A stretch of 64,000 nt of DNA from Neoceratodus forsteri (Eukaryota > Chordata > Ceratodontiformes > Ceratodontidae), in assembly GCA_016271365.2 (NCBI GenBank), contig CM028132.1, positions 1,190,573,001 through 1,190,637,000 on the forward strand, read 5' to 3'. Each line of letters begins with the position of its first letter. The stretch's first letter is position 1. Positions 1-9,640 of the stretch are shown here, piece by piece. The notes under the pieces are model-generated. The model saw only the letters and a list, made by a program, of their open reading frames with translations. It did not search any database and was not told the DNA's origin. Made by a program: the position numbers and the translations under genes.

Positions 1-1075
1 ATGCACTCCTAGAGTAGTGGTCTGTGGGGAGCTCTGAACCCTAGAGAGGTAGGTAGTGGGGTACCATGAGGCTCGGTCCTGGGTCCGATCCTGTTTAATG
101 CACACATATCGGACATCAGGGAGGGTATAGGTGTGAAATGAGTCTATTCATGGATGACTCCAAGATGGGAGCAGTAGTTGAGGGAGAAGAGGGAGGTTGG
201 CCTGCAAGGGACCTGGACACCCTGGAAAGCTGGGCTCACACATGGAAATTAATTTCAATATCACCAAGTGCAAGGTGTTGCATCTTGTGGGAAACCCTAA
301 ACACAGGTACACCCTGGGAGGAGGCGCTGGAGGCCTCAATGGGAAAAAGACCTAGGGGTCATGGTGGATACATGTATGAATAACTCTGAGCAGTGCAGAA
401 GAGCAGCTAGCAAGGCAAACAGGATGTTGGGATGCATCGTAAGGGGAGCACCTCTAGGAGCAAGGAAATGATTCTGCCGCTGTACAATGGACTGGTTAGA
501 CCACACCTTGAGTACTGTGTACAGTACTGGAGACCACACTTGAAGAGGGACATACAGCTCCTGGAGAGGTACAGAGGAGGGCAACAAAGATGATATGAGG
601 GCTAGGGATTTGACTTATGAGGACAGACTTGAGGAGCTCTGCCTGTTTTCGTTGGAGGAGAGGAGAGACAGGGGGACATGATTGAGGTCTTAAGTACCTC
701 AAGGGAATAAATAGGGTAAACATGGAGGGATCTTTAGACTAAAGCAGGAGGTATCACCAGGGCATGGTTTGAAGTTGGAAGGTGGAAGGTGAGGGGAAAA
801 GAGGAGGAGGTTTTCACTGAGAGGGTGGTGGACCCTTGGAATGCACTGCCTGGTGAGCTGGTTCAGAGATCCACAGTGGAGGGCTTCAAGAGAGGGTTGG
901 ACAGACACAGAAAGTGGATGTATCAGATGATGGCCTGTCCTAGGGGGGTGGGGATGGATGATAGGAGTTTCTGGAGCACAAGGGATGGGAGGGTCTCGGC
1001 ACCCAACTAAGGGTCTAGGTTCGAGCAGACTCGATAGACCGTAAGGCCTAATCTGCTGGCAAATAGTATGTTAGT
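1..1075 (+). mobile_element. CR1 non-LTR retrotransposon, 5'-truncated remnant
   Basis: The + strand reads as the C-terminal part of a CR1 reverse transcriptase and its 3' region, in several broken frames. Around 80-110 there is a VLGPILFN-like stretch (the usual RT box 4 neighbourhood). Near 490-560 comes the [22 protein letters not shown] segment, and near 820-905 the ERVVDPWNALPGELV segment typical of CR1 C-termini. The same order recurs in the better preserved CR1 copies at 14.1-15.6 kb and 58.6-63.2 kb. The left edge is the window edge, so the true length is unknown. The 3' end near 1075 is approximate because I see no clear octamer tail. Confidence 0.8.
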
Positions 1076-1577
1076 GTATCCTACAAGAGATATCCCCGAA
1101 GATCTAGAAAGCAATTTGTCCTCAGACTTGTTCTGGGGCACACAGCAACCAGCACTGCCCCTTTAGACATGCTTAGGGATGCAGCACTGACAAATTTCAC
1201 CTACCCACCAAACATGCCCATGTTAGTGTGCTGTACCACCATCACCTCGCTCCACTTACTCTGGGACACACAGCAGGCGCCACAGCTCCTCGGACTTGCT
1301 AGAGGACGCAGTGTGCTAGCCATCTCCAATGAAGTCAAAGGGTCTGTGTTTCTTTCTGGGTGCCCCCAATTAGGTTGGGAGTGGTGAGCTTGCTTTTCTC
1401 ACAGAAACAGCCCTTGACGACCCCACCCCACAACAACACACACTCACTTTCAGCAGAGATGCTGCATCTGTGCACACTGTATGCCAGCTGCCAACCATGC
1501 CCATGCTGGCGTGTAATGCCTCTCCATAACACAGTGGCACACAACAAGCTCAGGGATCCTTGTATCCCCCCCAACAA
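1076..1577. other. No gene seen; repeat-derived flank
   Basis: No convincing coding sequence. From about 1500 the sequence resembles the third relative of the local repeat at 5405-5500 (shared CGTGTAATGCC core followed by a CAGGGA(C/T)CC run), so the repeat unit probably starts before the well-aligned part at 1578. Confidence 0.5.
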
Positions 1578-2310
1578 GCACTGCACTTTGCCAGAGCTAC
1601 ACACCTTTTTTTATGCACAGGGAGACAGAATATGGGAAGGCGAATATTAAGAAGTACAGGATGTTGTAAAATGGGGGGGGGATAAACTCAGGCAAAATAT
1701 GGGGTGAGAAGGAGGTTAAGCACAAGAGGCGGCATTAATTTAACTCACAGACCACATTAATTTAACTCACAGACCAGGAGTGTACATGTGTTTTGTCACC
1801 AGCACTTCAGCAATACAATATTTAAGCACCATTCTGCAAAATGCATTTTGGACACCGCCACCAACCTCCCAAGTTTTAAACACAGCATCTACATCTTTGT
1901 CAGCAAAATACTGCACAGACTGCTCATGTCATGGACGGTGCGCCCCCCGCTCTGCAAACTTGCTAAGAGGTGCACTCAGCTCTACCCACCTTTAAGCATA
2001 CCCCAGTGTAAGTGGCATGGCAGATAAGGTAGGGTCACATGGCAGTCTGGGCCTATTCCCAGCTTTTCCCCAGATGGGCAGGTTGGGCACAAGTCACATT
2101 TTCTACACTCTAAAACAGTTCATAGACAGGATATACCTGCACCTATCAGAGGCACCTTACCCCCCACACACACACATACATACACAGTCTCTGGGGCAAA
2201 TAAAAGGCAATAGAATACCCAACTCCCTACCTGCTCAGACTTTTCCCACCACCACCTCCATAAGGTCCATCACCACACACATATTCTGTGAGCCACACTG
2301 AAGGAAGATC
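1578..2310 (+). repeat. Locally duplicated repeat unit, copy 1
   Basis: This segment aligns in direct orientation with 3133-4112. Shared landmarks in order are CAGAGCTACACACC with a T-run and ATGCACAGG, the GAGAAGGAGGTTAAGCACAAGAG block, TTTAACTCACAGACCAGGAG, GCATTTTGGACAC, TTTGTCAGCAAAATACTGCAC, GCATACCCCAGTGTAAGTGG, CATAGACAGGATATACC and a GCCACACTGAAGG end. Copy 1 has the CATTAATTTAACTCACAGACCA stretch partly doubled near 1735-1775. It lacks the two insertions present in copy 2, so it records their pre-insertion state. No coding capacity is seen; the short ORFs here are incidental. Confidence 0.85.
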
Positions 2311-3052
2311 TCCTGCAAAATCCCACCTTGCCCCCATGGGTGCTACGAGTACTGGTTTAAAGGGAAATGTCCATCAAGAATCTGGCCATGACTGGGGTGT
2401 AAGGCATGGTGCTCAATTAGCTGCTGTTTCACAGAATCTATTTTTGTTACCTCACAAATCTCATTAAATATATATCCTCATATCTGGTTGATCCCCCCCG
2501 TGTCCCGTTGGCTTTTCATGATTGCACAACACCACAGCCACTTGAGTTCCAGTCTGTACCTGGTCTCGGTATAGAGCTGGGGCATGTAGTTTGAAAGCCG
2601 TAGCGTTTAATGGATGCTTTTACCTAGACAGTCTGTGGGCGCACCCCCCTGGCTGCTCCCTGTATGAAACTTCTCATACTTAAGATAGCTGTGGGTGGTT
2701 GTGGGTACACTGCACAATCTCGTGAAATAACAGCAGGGCACAGGCAGGATCAACCAGATACAAGGGCTATTTAATCCATTCTTACCGATAGTGCCATATG
2801 ATGTTGGAACCAGCCACATTATTTACTTACCCCACCCAAAATGGCCACACAAGATGAGTTGATTTGTCAGGAAAAAAATTAATTTAGCAAAATCACTAAC
2901 TGGGCCATGCCACGCCTTACACCAGGCATGGCCAGGTTTTTGATGGACATTTCCCTTTAAATCTGTACTGGTAGCATCCATGGTGGGGGCACTAGTGTGG
3001 CAGTGTGTCTGACTTTCTCAGTACCGAGGGGACAAGGTGGGATTTTGTAGGG
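2311..3052. mobile_element. Fold-back (inverted-repeat) element
   Basis: The outer arms 2311-2408 and 2905-3052 are inverted copies of each other. AAAGGGAAATGTCCATCAA at 2360 reappears reverse-complemented at 2943-2961, AATCCCACCTTG at 2319-2330 reappears inverted at 3032-3043, and the GTGTAAGGC blocks also pair. The right arm carries about 40 extra bases. A second, inner inverted repeat is perfect over 14 bases (2481-2494 against 2747-2760). No transposase is encoded in the ~0.5 kb loop. This fits a non-autonomous fold-back or MITE-type DNA element; the family is not recognised. Confidence 0.75.
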
Positions 3053-3603
3053 AATCTGAGCCCTATTTATCAGCTTACTCTGGACCACTCTTTGAATTGG
3101 AAGGCTTCGTTCCCCACACACACACACACTCTGCACTTTACCAGAGCTACACACCTTTTTTTATGCACAGGAAGAAAGAATATAGGAAAGAGAATGAAAA
3201 TATTAACAAGTACAGGGTGTTGTTAAATATGGAGCGGGGTAAACTCAGGCAAAATATGAGGTGAGAAGGAGGTTAAGCACAAGAGACAGCATTAATTTAA
3301 CTCACAGACCAGGAGTGTACATATTTTTGTCACCAGCACTTCAACAATATTTAAGCACCACTCTACAAAATGCATTTTGGACACTGCCACCAACCTCCCA
3401 AATTTTAAACACAGCCTCTACATCTTTGTCAGCAAAATACTGCACTGACTGCTCATAGACAGTGCGTAAGTACCCGCTCTGCAAACTTGCTAAGAGGTGC
3501 ACTCAACTCTACCCACCTTTAAGCATACCCCAGTGTAAGTGGCATGGTAGAGAAGGCAGGGTCACATGGCAGTCTGGGCCTATTCCCAGCTTTTCCCCAG
3601 ATG

Positions 3604-3729
3604 CAGTGAAAGTAACATGCAGAAAATTATGTAAAAGTCTCTAACTTTCACCAAGCTGTCCTTTTACATGATTTTCTGCATTGCGGTGGTTTTGTTGCTG
3701 TACCTGGGCGTCTCAGAACTAGAGTGGTA
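3604..3729. mobile_element. 126-base hairpin-bearing insertion
   Basis: Copy 1 reads CCCCAGATG directly followed by GGCAGGTTGGG (2068-2087); copy 2 has this segment between the two. It contains an inverted repeat in which ATGCAGAAAATTATGTAAAAG (from about 3617) pairs with CTTTTACATGATTTTCTGCAT (about 3661-3681), with one mismatch. No obvious target duplication is visible. It is most likely a small MITE or MITE end. Confidence 0.65.
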
Positions 3730-3756
3730 GGCAGGTTGGGCACAAGTCACATTTTC

Positions 3757-3932
3757 ATTTCAAGAATACATGGGACAGACATAAGGCAGTTTTAGTGGGG
3801 GGGGGGGTAGGAGGAAGTAGGCTGTTGGTTAACTTCTGCAGCTTATCCATTAGGTAGGGAAATGGGCAGACTAGGTGGCCCAAGCGGTCCTTATCTACCA
3901 TCAAATTCCATGTTTCTATGTTTTATGTTTCT
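3757..3932 (+). mobile_element. CR1 3' tip
   Basis: This is a 176-base CR1 3' terminus: the CATGGGACAGACATAAGGCA motif, GGGAAATGGGCAGACTAG, CGGTCCTTATCTACCATCAAA and a TTTCTATG-type tail. It is the same end as that of the CR1 copy at 15420-15588. It sits in copy 2 of the local repeat at a place that is empty in copy 1, where about 18 bases (TACACTCTAAAACAGTTC) are present instead, so the insertion was accompanied by a small target loss. Confidence 0.85.
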
Positions 3933-4112
3933 ATAGACAGGATATACCTTCACCCCTCTGGGACACCTCAGGACTCCCCCCAACCCCCACCCCGCACACA
4001 TATTTTCTAGGGCAAACAAAAGACAACAGAATACCCAGACCCCCTACTTACTCATTCTCCCCACCACCACACACACATTCTCTGGGCCACACTGAAGGTC
4101 AACGAACCACTG

Positions 4113-4971
4113 GGAAGCCAGGGATGCTGGAGCTCAGGACTGTGAAACCATAGTGGAGGCAGTAGCTTGGGAGGGTGCTCCCTCCCCGCACACACTGATT
4201 CACATACTCTGACGCACAAAATACTCAGACCCCCCCCACCCTACTCAGGACTCTCCCCAAAGGGTTCCCTGCTAGACTCACACACACACACACACACACA
4301 AACACTGACCTGTTTGCTTTTTAAACCTTTTACTTTTTAACCCTGCTTCACTCTCACTGAGGTGTAGCACTTTACCAGAGCTACAGTACACAGCCTTTTC
4401 TTTTTTTCCCTATCGACCTATCTTTCAGGCCATCTATGGTCTCTCCCCACCGCTCACTTGTGTCCCTACCCTTTGCCACCGTCCACTACTCAAGCTGGCA
4501 GCCACCCTCTGGGTAACCTGGTGTAACCCTTCACTCACCAGATGGGTTCTCCACCAGGGAGAAAGGTGCCAGCGGGGGCCATCCAGTGCAACTTCTTGGC
4601 CACTCGGGTGCTGCTGAGGTGGTCTCTGGGGCCAGACCAGGGCATTTGTGATGGCAAAGGGACCGGATGGCTGCCATCCAGTCAAGCGGAGGAGAGGTTT
4701 TTCCTCTTTTCTCCCCAAGGCGTGGTGTGCCATGATGACGCCAAATGTCTGTGCCCACCATGCCCCTCTAAACAGTCGGTCGGCACACTGTCATACCCCC
4801 AGTCTCCACCAGGAGTCAGCAGGCGCTAGACTGCATCTCTCCCCCCTCCCCCCGGAGAAGGCAAGCGTTCATCAAACGCTCAAGCCTTGTCCCGCAGCTG
4901 GCCCTCCAGTGACCCGAGTCTGTTCCCGACATTGCAAGTGGAAATCTAACCACTGCACTCACTGGCCATCC
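4113..4971. other. No gene seen; includes a CA microsatellite
   Basis: A (CA)n run lies at about 4270-4300. Near 4365-4395 a short CACTTTACCAGAGCTACA fragment again matches the local repeat family. Overlapping ORFs of about 100 codons on both strands at 4434-5040 have no recognisable domain. Confidence 0.5.
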
Positions 4972-5040
4972 CTACACACCCTTTTCTGTATAGAAGAAAT
5001 GCATAGCATCGGCATATTCTGTACAGAAAAGGGTGTGTAG
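4972..5040. repeat. Near-perfect 69-base hairpin
   Basis: CTACACACCCTTTTCTGTA at 4972-4990 is the exact reverse complement of TACAGAAAAGGGTGTGTAG at 5022-5040. Pairing continues inward with few mismatches, leaving a small loop near 5003-5008. The arm resembles the CTACACACCTTTTTTTATGCACAGG motif of the neighbouring repeat units, so this may be two inverted ends of that family. Confidence 0.85.
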
Positions 5041-5404
5041 CGTGTAAGAGTACAGCAGGGTTAAAAAGCAAATGGTTCAGTGTGTGACAGGGTGCTTCAT
5101 TTTACTCTCAGCTGAATGAGGGAAAAAAAGACCTCTAAACTAGGTCTCACTAAAAAAAAAAAATATTTTTTACAAGATAGCACAGTCAGAAACACATTGA
5201 CAAATATTTTAGACTTGGTGGGGGCTCTGGTAAAATGCAGTACCTCAGTAAGGGTTAAAAGCATAGGGGTCAGTGTGGCAGGGTGCTTTATTTTCTTGCA
5301 TTTGCAACAAGCCAAGGAAGCTGAAATATTGGGGGGGGGGGGCTCCAAAGTAGTTAGTCTTCTGTGTGCCCCAGAGCTTGTACTGTGTGTCTTCCCATGT
5401 TTGC

Positions 5405-5790
5405 TTTTGTTCTGCATGCCTGTGTTAGCGTGTAATGCCCCCTTAACTCTGTGGCCCACGTCAACCCCAGGGACCCCTCCCCAAGCTCTGTGTCACACAG
5501 AAGATACAAAAGTTCGAAATACTCATGATTTCAGCTCCTATGGCATGTTGCAAATGCACCCTGATGCACACAATCCTATGCTTTTTAACTCTCACCAAGG
5601 TACTACACATCCTTTTCTATGCACAGGGAAGACACAGAATAAGGGAAGGAGAAAAAAAGTAAAGGGTGCTGTTAAATATGGGGGGGGGGGGGCCCAAGCA
5701 GAATATGGGGTCAAGCACAAAGGCAGCATTAATTTAACTCACTCACCAGCACTTTTAATATGTAAGAGCCCCTCTGAAAAATACAAAGTG
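5405..5790 (+). repeat. Third, diverged relative of the local repeat unit
   Basis: It shares with 1500-1760 and 3133-3330 the GTGTAATGCC segment, the CTACACATCC...TATGCACAGGGA segment, TGCTGTTAAATATGG followed by a G-run, and GGCAGCATTAATTTAACTCAC. It is shorter and more diverged. The 287-codon ORF that crosses it is judged incidental. Confidence 0.6.
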
Positions 5791-7461
5791 GACACACACA
5801 CAAGAAGGGCATGCGAGGAAACTCAAAGGCAGCTTTACAACAACCACATGGTCCAAGTACAGTGGAGAGGTACTCACAGAACACAGAAACGTGGCTTCAC
5901 AAACACACCACCTTCACTGAAAACACTTGTTTGTTGCACCAGGTTAAAAAAATGGATTCAGAAGACGCACATTAAATAACCAGCAGTGAGATACAGCACA
6001 GGGTAGGGTCTGTGTTCTGTGAGTACCTCTCATTTTGGAACCCACCACCGCCATCAACCTCCCAAGGTAAACGCAAGCCACTGTACATCAGTCATTTCAT
6101 CCTGCACTAAGCCATGTTTTTTTGTGAAGCTGAGGACAGTACCTAAAGGCAAGGTTGTGGTGCACTTCCTGGTTCTTGTTGCATCGATTTCCTTGCAGTC
6201 CTGCCCCCCTTACTCTCATCGAATGCTTCTTTATGTGTGGTACCAGTAAAACACATTTAAACACAGCACGGCACACTAAATAAAATATAAAAGCAAGTGG
6301 TGGGTCGATGGCAGCAGGAAGCGTTTCTCCAACTTGGCATCGGCGTCTGGGTAGCTTCCAGTGGTCCTCTCTGTAGAGTGGCCTCATGGTCTCTCCTCCT
6401 TCTTCTGGGTTCCTGGTGAATTGGGGAACGTCTCTGTTAAGTGCCCGCTCTTACACAGCGCTGAAGGCGCTGAACTCCTGAACGCCCACACTAGCAGCAT
6501 GAATTTCATGGCTCTCCGGCGGGAAATTTAAAATTCCACGAGACAAGACATATTCCAGGATTCCAGCCATGATCACAGACTCACAGAGAAACAGTGGCCT
6601 TAACTATAGGCAGAAACGCTACAATCACACCTCCTTAATAGGAAGTTCACTATGGAAACCTGAAAGGGCCAAAACTATGTAGTCCAGTCCAGAATGCTTT
6701 TTTTTTTTAAAGTCAAACCAGCACACTTTTTTTAATGCTAAACAGACCAACCTTATGTAATGTACAAAACATCTGATAGGTATGTCCCATGTATTCATGA
6801 AATATCACCATCTTGGGGTCAAACAAGCTCATGAAGGCCACTTCGCCATGGCTTGTTTATCCTCTCAGTAGTGATATTTCCTCATCTCTGACACCTACCT
6901 ATCAGATATTCTCTCTCTGTCTATATTTTTGCTATTATCAAATTAGTATTGATGGTTCATTATTCTCCAATGACCATATGCCTGCACTTTTTAAAATTTG
7001 TTTTACTCCTTTATATATTAATGTTGCACTCAAGTATGATAACACGCTTCTGGTTATGTGAAAACTGTCTGATACATGTACTTTTCAAGTGGTTGAAGGC
7101 ACTCAGTTTTGCCTCATGCCTCCCAACACACACGAGGTGTGCATATATGTGTGCAGCTGCACATCCTGTTTTGTGTCATCACTTGCAAACATGTATGGAA
7201 CTTTTCCTGTATAGAAAAGGCCATAATTTATTTTTTGTATACCTATCAATTGAAAATATATCCTGTAGCAATTCAGTATATAAACCATAGCAATTAAAAT
7301 TATTAACTGTAACAGCAAAATGTATAAACCACAGCTAAAACGAAATACCAGCACTAATAATCAATACAATACACACCTAATGAACAACAATTAATAACCA
7401 ATTAAACAATTAAGGCCTACAAAAGAACCCTTTCCAACAAATCCTTAGATTGAAATCCAGA
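5791..7461. other. No feature identified
   Basis: Mostly AT-rich sequence without codon structure, tRNA-like boxes or convincing repeats. ORFs up to 113 codons overlap each other in several frames and show no recognisable motif. Confidence 0.5.
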
Positions 7462-7833
7462 ATGGCAGAGCAGAATGCAAACCAACTGAGAGGAGAAGTT
7501 ATGAAAACAATAAGAAAATAAGAACACTACCAAAAAAAAAAAAAACACATTTTGATATCAAAGGGAAAAACTTATCTAACAAAAACGAAGACCAACGAGA
7601 CCTACTAGAAATACTTGTAAATAACTTGGACAAATACATTGTAAAGTTAATCTTCACCTACAAGAAACCAGGTGGTACAGAATACGAACCAAGAACCTTC
7701 AGAGAAATATTGGGAGATCTTGACAGATACTTTGAGCGTAAAACATACCGACATGCCTTTTACGGAAATAAATCCACAACCTTCAAAAAAAAAAAACCTT
7801 AAAAATAATGATCACAAAACAAAACTGTCTAAA

Positions 7834-8155
7834 AAGGCAAGAACAAGGAAGCAATCCAAACCAGGCACAACCACTAACAAATGTAAAAAAAGTAAGGAAA
7901 AGGCAATAATCCAAACCATGTACAAACACTAACAAACTCTGAAAAAGAAGGACAAGGAAACAGTCCAAACCAGGTACAACCACTAAGAAACACTGAAAAA
8001 GGAAGGACAAGGAAACAGTCCAAACCAGGTACAACCACTAACAAACACTGAAAAAGGAAGGACAAGGAAACCGTCCAAACCAGGTACAAACACTGAAAAG
8101 GAAGGACAAGGCAACAATCCAAACCCGGTACAACCAATTACAAACACTGAAATAG
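7834..8155 (+). repeat. 54-bp tandem array inside the recombinase reading frame
   Basis: Six units of about 54 bases share the core AAGGACAAGGAAACAGTCCA then AACCAGGTACAACCACTAAC and AAACACTGAAAAAGG. One unit is 9 bases shorter and the first two are the most diverged. In the recombinase frame a unit reads KEGQGNSPNQVQPLTNTE, 18 residues. The last unit runs straight into IELLYTSGTIG, so the array is an expansion of the segment that normally appears once before the core domain. Confidence 0.9.
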
Positions 8156-8228
8156 AGCTCCTCTATACATCTGGTACCATAGGGCTTCACAATCCCACAG
8201 CATTACTCAATACACTGGTTTTTAACTT

Positions 8229-8661
8229 AGGAACATAGGAAAATGCCAGCAGAAGAGGGCCGAATGGTCTATCATGTCTGCTCAATGCGGAGCTCTAGCA
8301 GCATTCATTACATAGCACTCCGCCCCCACCCCTGACACTGTACCTTATCTTTGACTTTATCCCACCTCCTCTTAAATCCCATTTTGTGGTTCACTACTTC
8401 CTCCTGCAGCCTGTCCCACCCTGCCACCACTCTTTACATGAAGAAAATCATCCTTGCCTCCTTTCAACACCTTCCCCCCAACGGTTTGTAGCAATGTCCC
8501 CTCATGTTCCTGTTCTTGCTGATTATAAAAAGTCCACTAGGGTTGACCTTGCTTATACCATTGAGGTCCTTGAAGGTCGCTATCATGCCCACATGCTGCC
8601 TTCTTTCCTCAAGCAAGCACATGGTAATACTACCTTATGCACTGCATACCATAGAGCTGTG
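8229..8661 (-). mobile_element. CR1 3' fragment inserted in the recombinase gene
   Basis: On the minus strand this is a CR1 3' region, ending at 8229-8245 with the complement of TAGGAACATAGGAA and a GGGCCGAATGGTC motif seen in related tips. It separates ...NTLVFN from CNLKWGDIM. TAACTT occurs at both borders (8223-8228 and 8662-8667) and may be a short target duplication. About ten codons expected between the two recombinase blocks are missing, so a small deletion probably accompanied or followed insertion. Confidence 0.75.
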
Positions 8662-9169
8662 TAACTTGAAATGGGGAGACATCATGGATTCAGGAGGTCA
8701 GAAATATGTGGAACAATAATGAGAGACACAGAAGAGCAAGAACTGGAATCAACCCGCGACTTCAGAATCAGCAAACAAAACTATATCAGAACATTATAAA
8801 TCCAGAAAGAGATACAGTTTTTGAACAATATACCACTCAGAGCATCGAAAATGAGAACACCAGACACACCATTCAGACTAGCCCCAAACACAAACCAGAA
8901 TTATTCTGGTTTAGAAACATGGAGATTGGGAAAATGAAATAAGAGACATAATGATGGACATTAAAGAAGCCGCCGGACTGACACCAGAAAAATCAATTAC
9001 CAACCACAGCACCAGCAAAACATATTTTAAAAACCACAAAATAGTACCCAAGAGTACTAATACAAGTATCAGGATATAAAGAGCTGCAGTCAATAATAAC
9101 GACTCCATATTATCTGACCAGAGACAAACAGTAATTTCACATGTCCTAGCAAGTGAGTAAAAGAAAACA

Positions 9170-9640
9170 GCAAGTCAGGGACTTCTGGTGGCCCAGTAGG
9201 TAGTACAACATGCTCTCATGCTGGTGACCTGAGTTTGGGCGTGGACCCGTGACCTGGCCAGATGACCCAGGGGGAGGCTGGAGAGGTGCTGCAGCACTCC
9301 CAGCCAGAAGGGAAGGATGTCCAGATTCCACTGCATGAGCGACCCTGTGGTGGGCTGGGGATCTTGCTTCACCACAGGGGTGTGCAAGGTGTGACTGTGT
9401 GCAAGGTCATCAGGGACACTGCCTGGCCTTTGATGTGGGGCTAAGGGTAGGGAAGGGAGAAAAAAGAAAAGAAACATGATGAGCACCAGCCGCTGTTAAT
9501 GATAGTGCCAGCACCCTTGGATGCTGTCCCTAGGTAAATCCCCATTGGCTTGACAGCAGGGGAGTGGTGGATGGGATTGGGGGAGTCCGAGATTCACCTT
9601 AAGTAGGCACGTTGTAGCAGTTGGGGGCCAAAAAGCTGAT
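9170..9640 (+). mobile_element. SINE-like element (family also at 37.93 kb)
   Basis: The 5' part is weakly tRNA-like (GGCCCAGTAGGTAGTACA). The body shares CCTGTGGTGGGC, CCCTTGGA, GGGAGTGG and the terminal GGGGGCCAAAAAG with 37930-38409. A-rich direct repeats flank it (AAAAGAAAA near 9161 and again near 9645), which would fit target duplication. It interrupts the recombinase pseudogene between its catalytic region and its tail. Confidence 0.65.

Larger units (their letters stand above)
3133..4112 (+). repeat. Locally duplicated repeat unit, copy 2 (with two insertions)
   Basis: This is the direct-repeat partner of 1578-2310, about 1.55 kb downstream. Identity looks high enough that long runs match by eye. 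Relative to copy 1 it has gained a 126-base hairpin-bearing segment (3604-3729) and a CR1 3' tip (3757-3932), and lost about 18 bases at the CR1 site. Removing these two segments restores alignment up to the GGCCACACTGAAGG end. Confidence 0.85.

Noticed and set aside
5116..5979. 287-codon open reading frame, the longest in the window
   Set aside because: It has G-runs, A-runs and repeat-derived segments, no recognised domain and no codon-usage signal. It crosses the diverged repeat at 5405-5790, so it is a chance ORF.
7783..8137. Minus-strand repetitive hydrophobic ORFs (LVVVPGLDCFLVL repeats)
   Set aside because: Shadows of the 54-base array; the + strand carries the recombinase reading.
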